The notes under the pieces: model-generated
What the model was told of the DNA's origin: nothing
What the model saw: the letters and a program-made list of their open reading frames with translations, nothing else
Databases searched by the model: none
Part shown: piece after piece, positions 53,720-61,411 of the stretch
How positions within the stretch are numbered: the stretch's first letter is position 1
Layout: each line of letters begins with the position of its first letter
Assembly: GCA_017303415.1 (NCBI GenBank)
Contig: JAFLBJ010000001.1
Span: forward strand, 434,001 to 498,000
DNA length: 64,000 nt
Direction of reading: 5' to 3'
From: Chitinophagales bacterium
GTDB taxonomy: Bacteria; Bacteroidota; Bacteroidia; Chitinophagales; Chitinophagaceae
Translations under genes and position numbers: made by a program

Positions 53720-53958
53720 CAGTCATTCAGAAAAGGCCACTTACCGCTGAAAAGCTTCGGGGAAAAATGTATAGAAAGTTATTGGAAATAGGTCACAACC
53801 CCTATGCATATCGATTAAACACTGATCTCACTTTTACAAAATCTGAGGTCAGGCAAGTAAGCTATTTGTCCTGGACGATAACCTTTGAAGTATTTTCTGA
53901 CAAAGTTGTAATTCGTGATATCATTCACAGATCAAGAAATCTATTGCAGGATTACTAG
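53632..53958 (+). CDS. RelE/ParE-family toxin
   Basis: From ATG 53632 (MGRKKSNSVIEVELSKRAK) there are 108 residues with the ParE/RelE pattern: KAQIEEII-like helix (KIQIEEIINYV), middle YRLNTDLTFTK region, and the end VFSDKVVIRDIIHRSRN. Such toxins cut mRNA or poison gyrase. The longer frame from TTG 53503 is in the antitoxin's region and less likely. Its stop overlaps the convergent asparaginase-like gene by four bases. Confidence 0.72.
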   Translation: MGRKKSNSVIEVELSKRAKIQIEEIINYVAVIQKRPLTAEKLRGKMYRKLLEIGHNPYAYRLNTDLTFTKSEVRQVSYLSWTITFEVFSDKVVIRDIIHRSRNLLQDY

Positions 53959-54443
53959 GCGATTTCTTCAAATACACCAGTCTGCTTATTCTTTCTCACA
54001 TTATTGGCTTTAAAATACCTTCCATTCATGGCCACATACACCCCTTTGGGCAGGCTTTGAACAAAAGCGATGGCGCTGCCGAGATTGAATAACCCGTCAG
54101 AACTACCAAATTTAATAGGTATCATGGCACCGGTTAGTACCACCGTTTTATCCTTTACCTTTTCTGCCAACACCTGGGCGGTGTCCGCCATGGTATCTGT
54201 ACCATGGGTGATCACGATCATTTCCTCTTCACATTGATTGCATTGGTGGACGATCAATTCCCGGTCTTCCTGGGTCATTTCCAGACTGTCGATCATCATC
54301 AGGGTACGGATCTCGACGGGCACCCGGCAACGGCCCATGTCCAGCAGGTCGTGCATGTGGGTGTCATTAAAATACAATTGTCCGGTTATCTCGTTGTATT
54401 CCTTGTCGAATGTCCCGCCCGTGATGAAGATGCGAATGGCCAT
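53955..54443 (-). CDS. Short asparaginase-like protein (N-terminal domain only)
   Basis: The 162 residues contain the first-domain motifs of type I/II asparaginases: FITGGTFDKEYNE with the nucleophile Thr, and VITHGTDTMADTA with the Thr-Asp pair, plus a Lys in GAMIPIKFGSSD. The usual C-terminal domain (about 150 residues) is absent. Short stand-alone forms exist, so this may be a distinct family. Activity is uncertain. Confidence 0.8.
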   Translation of the reverse strand: MAIRIFITGGTFDKEYNEITGQLYFNDTHMHDLLDMGRCRVPVEIRTLMMIDSLEMTQEDRELIVHQCNQCEEEMIVITHGTDTMADTAQVLAEKVKDKTVVLTGAMIPIKFGSSDGLFNLGSAIAFVQSLPKGVYVAMNGRYFKANNVRKNKQTGVFEEIA

Positions 54444-54495
54444 GCTGGTGAATTTGTGGACGAAATTATTGTATTTGAAGGGAATTTACCGCGGG

Positions 54496-54738
54496 GAATG
54501 GGGATGTTGGATGACAGAGGACGGATGACAGATGACGGATGACGGATGTTGGATGTTGGATGTTAGTCGAAGGGCGGAGGGCGGCTGTGCGAGACCTCTG
54601 GTCTCGCACGGTTATCTTGTCGCCTCTGGCGACTCGAACAAGAACATTTTCTTTTTATAAATAAACTATAGCCGCCCTCCGTCATCTGTCATCCGTCCTC
54701 TGTCATCCAACATCCAACATCCATCATCCAACATCCAA
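54496..54738. repeat. Inverted heptamer array with nested hairpins
   Basis: The left arm (54502-54566) is GGATGTT/GATGACA/GATGACG units, and the right arm (54679-54735) is TGTCATC/CGTCCTC/CAACATC units. The middle has GGGCGGAGGGCGGCT paired with AGCCGCCCTCCG. Inside are two perfect hairpins with the same TCT loop: GTGCGAGACC/GGTCTCGCAC (54587-54609) and GTCGCC/GGCGAC (54619-54633). This occupies the 360-base gap 54444-54803; nothing else was found there. Confidence 0.92.
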
Positions 54739-54803
54739 GATCCCCTGCTCCCTGCGGTGAAACCCACCAAAAAACAATAATTTCGCCAAGCAAAACCACA
54801 TAC

Positions 54804-55679
54804 ATGACCAAAGTAAAAGTAGGCTTGGTACAAATGAGCTGTACAGCCGATAAAGAGGCCAATCTTTCCAAGGCCATTGAAAAGGTAAAAGAAGCCGCAA
54901 AAAAGGGCGCCCAGATCGTATGCCTCCAGGAGCTGTTTACCTCCCTGTACTTCTGCGATGTGGAAGATTATGAGCATTTCAAACTCGCTGAACCCATACC
55001 CGGTCCGTCAACCGACCGCCTCGCGGCTGTGGCCAAAGAAACAGGCGTAGTAATCATTGCCTCCCTGTTTGAGAAAAGGGCCCAGGGGCTTTACCATAAT
55101 ACCACCGCCGTGCTGGATGCAGACGGCACTTACTTAGGCAAGTACCGGAAAATGCATATCCCCGATGATCCTGCCTATTACGAAAAATTCTACTTCACCC
55201 CCGGTGACCTGGGCTATAAAGTGTTTAAAACAAAATTTGCTACGATTGGTGTACTTATTTGTTGGGACCAATGGTATCCTGAAGCCGCCCGCATCACCGC
55301 CCTTATGGGTGCCGAAATATTATTCTATCCCACTGCCATTGGTTGGGCAACGTCACAGGATGAGGCTACCAATACCGAACAATACAATGCATGGCAAACC
55401 ATTCAACGCAGCCATTCCGTCGCTAATGGCATACATGTGGTGAGCGTAAACCGGGTTGGACTCGAGCAAAATGGTGCCATGAAATTCTGGGGCGGCTCCT
55501 TTATCACCAACCCATTCGGTTCGATCCTTTACAAAGCCTCCCACGATCAGGAAGAGATCCATATACAGGAACTTGATTTAAGTAAAACGGACAGCTATCG
55601 TACCCACTGGCCTTTCCTGCGTGATAGAAGAATAGACTCCTATCAACCGCTAACAAAACGATATATTGACTCCGAATAG
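54804..55679 (+). CDS. aguB: N-carbamoylputrescine amidase (carbon-nitrogen hydrolase)
   Basis: This nitrilase-superfamily enzyme (291 residues) has the Glu-Lys-Cys triad: LQELFTSLYFC (Glu), GKYRKMHIPDD (Lys) and IGVLICWDQWYPEAARI (Cys). It turns N-carbamoylputrescine into putrescine. The next functional gene is agmatine deiminase, the preceding step of the pathway. No ribosome-binding site is obvious. Confidence 0.93.
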   Translation: MTKVKVGLVQMSCTADKEANLSKAIEKVKEAAKKGAQIVCLQELFTSLYFCDVEDYEHFKLAEPIPGPSTDRLAAVAKETGVVIIASLFEKRAQGLYHNTTAVLDADGTYLGKYRKMHIPDDPAYYEKFYFTPGDLGYKVFKTKFATIGVLICWDQWYPEAARITALMGAEILFYPTAIGWATSQDEATNTEQYNAWQTIQRSHSVANGIHVVSVNRVGLEQNGAMKFWGGSFITNPFGSILYKASHDQEEIHIQELDLSKTDSYRTHWPFLRDRRIDSYQPLTKRYIDSE

Positions 55680-55682
55680 TTA

Positions 55683-55723
55683 GGGTCGGGGGTCCGGGGT
55701 CGGAAGACCGGGGTTGGGAGTAG
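55683..55723. repeat. GGTCCGG-type arm, left side of four-helix-bundle gene
   Basis: Starting two bases after the aguB stop, GGTCGGG, GGTCCGGGG and CGGAAGACCGGGG units form a single arm. Its reverse-complement partner is the arm at 56137-56166, on the other side of the 384-base gene. Confidence 0.85.
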
Positions 55724-55751
55724 GGAAATAAAATAACTAAACCTTTACCTT

Positions 55752-56135
55752 ATGAAATTCAAGTTTGAAAAACTTGTTGTTTGGCAACAAGCGCTAGATT
55801 TATCAATGCAAGTGCATTTAATCACGAAAAAATTTCCAAAGGATGAAATGTTTGTATTGAGTTCTCAAATTAAACGAGCGGCAGATTCTGTGTCATTAAA
55901 TATCGCAGAGGGTTCAACGAGTCAATCAAATCCGGAGTTTTCACGATTTTTGTCCATTGCATTAAGATCAAATATTGAAGTTGTTGCATGCTTACACCTG
56001 GCAAAATCAAGAAAAATAATTCAGGATGATGATTTTAATAATATTTATCATCGATGTCACCAACTTCTAATAAAAATTACTGCTTTAAAAACCTCTTTAA
56101 AAAGAATACCCGTAAATGAGCCCCATCTCGAATAA
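55752..56135 (+). CDS. Four-helix-bundle protein (23S intervening-sequence / S23 family)
   Basis: The 127-residue protein fits the S23/four-helix-bundle family (TIGR02436 type): FEKLVVWQQALDLSMQVHL, LSSQIKRAADSVSLNIAEG, SRFLSIALRSNIEVVACL. Members were first found in intervening sequences inserted in 23S rRNA of Leptospira and Coxiella, and are structurally related to Avd of diversity-generating retroelements. No reverse transcriptase is here. The gene is A/T-rich and flanked by inverted GGTCCGG arms, unlike its neighbours, so it looks inserted. It overlaps the aguA start by 20 bases. Confidence 0.92.
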   Translation: MKFKFEKLVVWQQALDLSMQVHLITKKFPKDEMFVLSSQIKRAADSVSLNIAEGSTSQSNPEFSRFLSIALRSNIEVVACLHLAKSRKIIQDDDFNNIYHRCHQLLIKITALKTSLKRIPVNEPHLE

Positions 56136-57204
56136 CCTCGGACCCCGGACCCCGGACCCCGGACCTACGCCCAAGCAATTAGGATACCGTTTCCCCGCCG
56201 AGTTTGAAAAGCATGAAGCCATGTGGTTGAGTTGGCCGCATAAAGAAGAGAGCTGGCCCGGAAAAATCAATCTCATTTACCCCAATTATTGTCGTTTTAT
56301 TAAGGAGGTCTCCAAATCGGAGATCGTGCGGATCAATGTAGCCGATGAAACCATGCGTCAATTCGCCATCGGACATTTGGAAAAAGCCGGCGTTGACCTC
56401 TCCCGAATCGAATTCTATTTTCACCCTACTAATGATGCCTGGTGCCGCGATCATGGTCCGGCTTTTTTAGTAAACCCCGATGCCGATATCAAAAAAGTGA
56501 TCGTAGATTGGGGGTATAATGCCTGGGGAAACAAATACCCGCCCTTTGATCTGGATGATGTCATCCCTACGCTTATTGGAAAACAATTTGATATCCCGGT
56601 CTTTCATCCGGGTATTGTGATGGAAGGCGGAAGTGTCGAATTCAATGGAAAAGGAAGCCTGCTCACCTCCACCGCCTGCTTACTCAATCCCAATCGCAAT
56701 CCGCATCTTAACCAGGACCAGATTGAAGATTATCTACGTAATTACTACGGAGTAGAGCAGATCCTTTGGGTTGATGAAGGCATTGTGGGTGATGACACCG
56801 ACGGTCATATCGACGATACGGTGCGTTTTGTGAATGAAGATACAGTGCTCACGGTCATTGAAGAAAACAAGCTGGATGAAAATCATGCCCTGCTCCAACA
56901 CAACCTGAAACAATTAAAAAAACTCCGCCTGCTCAATGGGAAACAACTAAATATCGTTGAACTACCCATGCCCGATGAAGTAGTGTATGAAGGGCAGCGC
57001 CTCCCGGCTTCCTATGCCAACTTTTACATTGCCAACCATGCAGTCATAGTACCAGTTTTCAACTGTGATAAAGATGACAAAGCATTGGGAATTATACAAG
57101 AATGCTTTCCCGAACGGAAAGTAGTAGGCATTGATTCCACCGATATCATCTGGGGATTGGGGAGCTTTCACTGTTTGAGCCAGCAGGAGCCTGAAGTAGA
57201 TTAA
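56116..57204 (+). CDS. aguA: Agmatine deiminase
   Basis: AguA makes N-carbamoylputrescine from agmatine. Substrate and catalytic motifs are all present: AWCRDHGPAF, GDDTDGHIDDT and the C-terminal Cys in GSFHCLSQQEPE. The only plausible ATG is 56116, inside the end of the four-helix-bundle gene. The first 18 or so residues (MSPISNNLGPRTPDPGP) are then encoded by the insert and its repeat arm; family-like sequence begins at KQLGYRFPAEFEKHEA. The core is intact at 362 residues. Confidence 0.93.
   Translation: MSPISNNLGPRTPDPGPTPKQLGYRFPAEFEKHEAMWLSWPHKEESWPGKINLIYPNYCRFIKEVSKSEIVRINVADETMRQFAIGHLEKAGVDLSRIEFYFHPTNDAWCRDHGPAFLVNPDADIKKVIVDWGYNAWGNKYPPFDLDDVIPTLIGKQFDIPVFHPGIVMEGGSVEFNGKGSLLTSTACLLNPNRNPHLNQDQIEDYLRNYYGVEQILWVDEGIVGDDTDGHIDDTVRFVNEDTVLTVIEENKLDENHALLQHNLKQLKKLRLLNGKQLNIVELPMPDEVVYEGQRLPASYANFYIANHAVIVPVFNCDKDDKALGIIQECFPERKVVGIDSTDIIWGLGSFHCLSQQEPEVD
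56137..56166. repeat. GGTCCGG-type arm, right side, within aguA
   Basis: CCTCGGACCCCGGACCCCGG and further GGACCCC units are complementary to the arm at 55683. The arm lies in the aguA frame and encodes its N-terminal residues. Confidence 0.85.
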
Positions 57205-57213
57205 ATAATAAAA

Positions 57214-57287
57214 AAGGAACATAAAATAAGGAATAAGAAAGTTGGGAAGCGGATCTCTACTTTTTTATTCCTTATTTTATGTTCCTT
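57214..57287. repeat. Perfect 23-bp inverted repeat between convergent genes
   Basis: Arms 57214-57236 and 57265-57287 are exact complements, containing AAGGAACATAAAATAAGGA and its reverse complement. The loop is 28 bases. It lies between aguA and the RND transporter gene and may terminate transcription from both. Confidence 0.85.
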
Positions 57288-57306
57288 ATTTCTAATTCTA
57301 CCTTTT

Positions 57307-60300
57307 CTACTTCACTCTCGGCGGTATCAACTTATACACCACCGGTGTCACAATCCGCGACAACAAAGTAGACGAGATCAACCCGCCAATCAACACCAAC
57401 GCCAACGGTGAAATCAGCGGATTGCTGTTGAGTGCAATGGGTGTTAAACCACCAATGGCCGTTAAACTCGTAAGCACAATGGGCAGGAAACGCAACTCCC
57501 CGGCGATCTGGATCGCTTCATCCAAGCCCTTTCCTTCCTCCCGCAACTGATTGGTGAAATCCACCAGCAGGATGGAGTTCTTCACTTCCACCCCTGCGAG
57601 CCCGATAAAACCAATAATGGCCACAAAGGACATGGGGTTACCCGTAACCCACAACATCAATACCCCGCCAATAATACCCAGGGGAATAACGGATAATACG
57701 ATAAGCGTACTCTTCAAGGTTTTAAACTCCAGGATCAGCACCATGATAAAGAGAAACACCGTGGCAATGACAACGGTCATAAAACCCCCGCCAAAGGCTT
57801 CCTTTTCACCTTCAGCCTCACCGGCGATCTGATACGCATAGCCATCAGGCCATTGGATCGATTTTGCTTTTTCTTCAAAAGCCGCATTGACCTCTCCGGC
57901 AAGCACTCCTTTGCTGGTAAAGGCTTTGACCATCACAAATCGTTTTTTGTCGAGGTGCTTGATGGTAGAAGGCGATGACTCGAACTCAAGAGTAGCTATT
58001 TGCTTGAGCGGGATGGGTGTACCCAATGCATTGTTTACATACACTGATTCAAAATTATCCAGCGTGGGATAATTCCCTTTGGGCGCCCCGATCATAATAT
58101 CATACTCATCACCTTCCGCATTGGTATATTTCCCGGCTTCAAATCCGGATACGGCCAGGCGCAGGGTTTTATCAGTATCGGCTGTCTGAATACCAAGACC
58201 ACGGGCTTTGTCGGTGTTGATCTTCAGCTTAAGATCGGATTTCAACACGCCTATGTCATTGGTGACATAGATGGTACCGGGAATAGATTTGATAAGGGCC
58301 TCGGTTTGAGCCGCCAGCTTCCGGAGTGTATCCAGGTTGTCACCGGTAACCCGGATGGCCACGGGAGCTTCAACCGGTGGACCCTGCTCAAAATCCTTTA
58401 CTTCGATCCGGGCACCAGGCTGGCTTTCAAACTGTTTTCTAAGGTCATCAATGATCTTTTTCTTTTCGTAGGCCTTTACATCCTTTTGCAGTTGTACATA
58501 GATCTGCGCATAGTCACTCTTCTCATTCTCGGGTATCTCATTGTAATAGATGCGGGGGTTCCCTTTCCCAATATTGCTGGTATAGAATGCCACTTCTTTT
58601 ACTTTCTTTAATTCAGATTCCACATACCGGGTCATTTCATTGGTGGCATCCACATTGCTTTGAAGCGGCATCTTCACATTGATGAGGAACTGGGGTTTCT
58701 CCGAAGTTGGGAATAATTTGAACCCGATAATTCCAAACACTGCCAGTGATCCGGCAAATAAGGCAAAGGCAATGATCAGGGTGAGAACAGGCCGGTTCAA
58801 CGCTTTTACCAATAAACGTGAATAACTGCCATGAATGATCTTCTTTAACCCACGGAGAAAAATATTTCCTTCGGGATTGGTATGTTGCCTTAATAATTTG
58901 CTCGCCATAAAGGGCACAATGGTGAGAGACACCAGCATGGAGGCAAATACCGATGTAATTACGGCCATAGGTAAGCCACGGATGAATTCACCGGAGGCTT
59001 CGGGTAAGAAGACCAGGGGCAAAAAGGCGATCATCAGGGTAGCGGTACATCCCAGTACAGCCAGACTGATCTGCTTGGTGGCTTCAATGGCCGCATAGGT
59101 ACGACTATGTCCTTCGCGGAGCCATCGTTCAATATTTTCCACCACCACAATACTGTCATCCACCAACAAGCCAAGTGCCACCACAAATCCCACAATACTT
59201 AACTGATTCAAAGAGAAACCCAGAAAGTTCATGGTGACAATACCCAAACCTAGCGATAAAGGAATGGCCACCATCACTACCAGGGAAGCTCTCCATCCCA
59301 GGGGTAACAAGGTGATCAACACCAGCCCGATGGCGATGAGAAAGTCCATACCCAGGCTACCGAGACGGCTGCTTACATTATCCGCCTGATCAAAATTTCG
59401 GATGAGGGCAATATTTGCCGGTAGTTTCTTTTCAAATGAATCGATCACCGGACGATAGGCATCTTGTGTAGCCGAAATATTCTCTCCTGATTTCTGGGCC
59501 GCCGTCACCAATACACACCGATGGCCATTGATCCGGGTTATGTATTTTTCCTCCTCATACCGGAATCCGACCTCAGCCACATCTTTCAAATAAACCTGTT
59601 TCCCGTTTCCACTATACACTACCGTATTCCTTATTTCTTCCAGGTCCTTGTACTTGCCGCTTGTCTTTACATTGAAGGATTTGGTCCCAGCACGGATGCT
59701 GCCCGCCGGAATATTGGCCGCCTCACTCTGGATACTCCCGATCACATAATTGATGGGGATCTTCAATTGCGCCAGTTTATCCAATTGCATATCCACCCGC
59801 ACTACCTGATCTGGTACCCCCCAATAGTTCACCCGCTTCAGACTTTTCACTTTTTCCAATTGCTCCTTCAGGTCCTCGGCATACGCTTTCAATTTTTCAT
59901 TGGATGCATTCTCCGACACAAGGGCCATTTGCAAAATGCTTACATCGGTAGGCGATACCTTATTTACCTTTATACTGTATATATCATCCGGCAATTCCGA
60001 CTCCAGGGCGTTGACCTCACGAACCAACTCCTGGTATTTGGCCTCCACATCACTATTGTACTTGTACTCCACAATAAGCACCGCCACACCATCTTCGATC
60101 GTTGTCGTGATCTTTTTGATGTTCTCCAATTCAGTCACTTTCTTCTCGATGGGTTTTACCACCAGTTCTTCCATATCCTTTGGACTGGTTCCAGGATATA
60201 AAACTATGATCGGGTATTGAGGGGGGTTGATCTCCGGATCCTCCGCCCGGGGCATGGTGAGCAAAGTGGTTGCACTTACCACCACCACCATCAGGAACAT

Positions 60301-60348
60301 GACCAGTGTGAACTGATAGTTCCTTACAAAAAAGGATGTCAATTTCAT
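57307..60348 (-). CDS. RND efflux transporter, inner-membrane pump
   Basis: The 1013 residues have the HAE-family plan: first helix after MKLTSFFVRNYQFTL, two large periplasmic loops and 12 membrane helices. The proton-relay Asp pair is in LGLLVDDSIVVVENI. It exports drugs or other hydrophobic compounds using the proton gradient. The adaptor gene ends nine bases upstream. Substrate is unknown. Confidence 0.95.
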   Translation of the reverse strand: MKLTSFFVRNYQFTLVMFLMVVVVSATTLLTMPRAEDPEINPPQYPIIVLYPGTSPKDMEELVVKPIEKKVTELENIKKITTTIEDGVAVLIVEYKYNSDVEAKYQELVREVNALESELPDDIYSIKVNKVSPTDVSILQMALVSENASNEKLKAYAEDLKEQLEKVKSLKRVNYWGVPDQVVRVDMQLDKLAQLKIPINYVIGSIQSEAANIPAGSIRAGTKSFNVKTSGKYKDLEEIRNTVVYSGNGKQVYLKDVAEVGFRYEEEKYITRINGHRCVLVTAAQKSGENISATQDAYRPVIDSFEKKLPANIALIRNFDQADNVSSRLGSLGMDFLIAIGLVLITLLPLGWRASLVVMVAIPLSLGLGIVTMNFLGFSLNQLSIVGFVVALGLLVDDSIVVVENIERWLREGHSRTYAAIEATKQISLAVLGCTATLMIAFLPLVFLPEASGEFIRGLPMAVITSVFASMLVSLTIVPFMASKLLRQHTNPEGNIFLRGLKKIIHGSYSRLLVKALNRPVLTLIIAFALFAGSLAVFGIIGFKLFPTSEKPQFLINVKMPLQSNVDATNEMTRYVESELKKVKEVAFYTSNIGKGNPRIYYNEIPENEKSDYAQIYVQLQKDVKAYEKKKIIDDLRKQFESQPGARIEVKDFEQGPPVEAPVAIRVTGDNLDTLRKLAAQTEALIKSIPGTIYVTNDIGVLKSDLKLKINTDKARGLGIQTADTDKTLRLAVSGFEAGKYTNAEGDEYDIMIGAPKGNYPTLDNFESVYVNNALGTPIPLKQIATLEFESSPSTIKHLDKKRFVMVKAFTSKGVLAGEVNAAFEEKAKSIQWPDGYAYQIAGEAEGEKEAFGGGFMTVVIATVFLFIMVLILEFKTLKSTLIVLSVIPLGIIGGVLMLWVTGNPMSFVAIIGFIGLAGVEVKNSILLVDFTNQLREEGKGLDEAIQIAGELRFLPIVLTSLTAIGGLTPIALNSNPLISPLALVLIGGLISSTLLSRIVTPVVYKLIPPRVK

Positions 60349-60356
60349 GGTCAGTA

Positions 60357-61403
60357 TTATTTTATGATGGTAATGGAACTTCGGTCAGATAAATAGGGGC
60401 TTCCGGAAATGACCACATAGGCAAAACCTTCCAACCCACTTTCGATATACACCTGGTTATTGTCCATTGACCCGATCTGTACCTCGATACGCTTGACGGT
60501 CTTCTGGTCATTGGATACAAACACATATCCTTTTTTCCCGTCAGCTTCCAACAGGGCCTCATAGGGAATCGTGAATCCGCTTACTGCTTTTGCCGGTTTT
60601 ACACGGGCCTTGCCAAACATGCCAATGGCAGGACGTGTATCGCCAAAGGCCACTTGTAACTCCACCTCAAATGAACCGGAGACGGGATCAGCAGCCAGGG
60701 ATTTTCGGCTTACCACTGCCTGAAATTCTTTTCCAGGAAAAGCATCCAGCGTAACTGTTGCCTTGTTTCCCTTTTCCATGGCAGCCCATTCGCGATCGGC
60801 TGCGCCTACACTAAGTATCCATTTGCTGGTTGGTGATACTGAACCCATGATCAGAATAGGTGTACCCGGGCCGGCCAGTTCACCGGTCTGCGATATTTTG
60901 CGGGCAATAAACCCGTCTGTGGGTGCATAAATCCTGGAGTATTGCTGATTGAAGGTGACCTGCTGCAGATTTTGCCGGGCTATGTCCACACCGGTCTTGG
61001 CATTTTGTAATTGCTCCAAGGTAGCGACACTATCATTATAAAGATTCTGTGCGCGTTGAAGGTCCCTTTCTGCTTTTTCTACAGACAACTTCACCTGGTT
61101 TACCTGGGCAGCGATCTCGGTTGATTTGAGCGAAGCGAGTAATTGACCTTTCCGTACATATTGCCCTTCCTCCACAGCGATCTGGTCAATGACGCCGCCA
61201 ATTTTAAAGGAGAGTTTTGTTTCTTCTTCGGTATGCAGAATACCTGAAAGAACCAAGGAACCGGTTTGATCCGTACTGGAAACAGGCGCGATTTTTACTG
61301 GCACGGTCTCCGTATTGGCCGTTGCCTCCGTGGTTGCCTTTTTCTTGTCCGAACAGGCCGACAACACCAGGGCCAGGGTCATGAATAAATAAAATGTCCT
61401 CAT
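60357..61403 (-). CDS. RND periplasmic adaptor lipoprotein
   Basis: A lipobox (LVLSACSDKKK) precedes split lipoyl and coiled-coil parts (about 60-180), with EGQYVRKGQLLASLKS and YAPTDGFIARKISQTGELA. Its 348 residues are standard for the adaptor of an HAE pump. It starts nine bases after the TolC-like gene and couples the pump to that channel. Confidence 0.93.
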   Translation of the reverse strand: MRTFYLFMTLALVLSACSDKKKATTEATANTETVPVKIAPVSSTDQTGSLVLSGILHTEEETKLSFKIGGVIDQIAVEEGQYVRKGQLLASLKSTEIAAQVNQVKLSVEKAERDLQRAQNLYNDSVATLEQLQNAKTGVDIARQNLQQVTFNQQYSRIYAPTDGFIARKISQTGELAGPGTPILIMGSVSPTSKWILSVGAADREWAAMEKGNKATVTLDAFPGKEFQAVVSRKSLAADPVSGSFEVELQVAFGDTRPAIGMFGKARVKPAKAVSGFTIPYEALLEADGKKGYVFVSNDQKTVKRIEVQIGSMDNNQVYIESGLEGFAYVVISGSPYLSDRSSITIIK

Positions 61404-61411
61404 AAAAACGT

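Noticed and set aside
55752-56135. Diversity-generating retroelement (Avd-like four-helix bundle)
   Set aside because: No reverse transcriptase, template repeat or variable-repeat gene was seen nearby; only the small helical protein resembles Avd.
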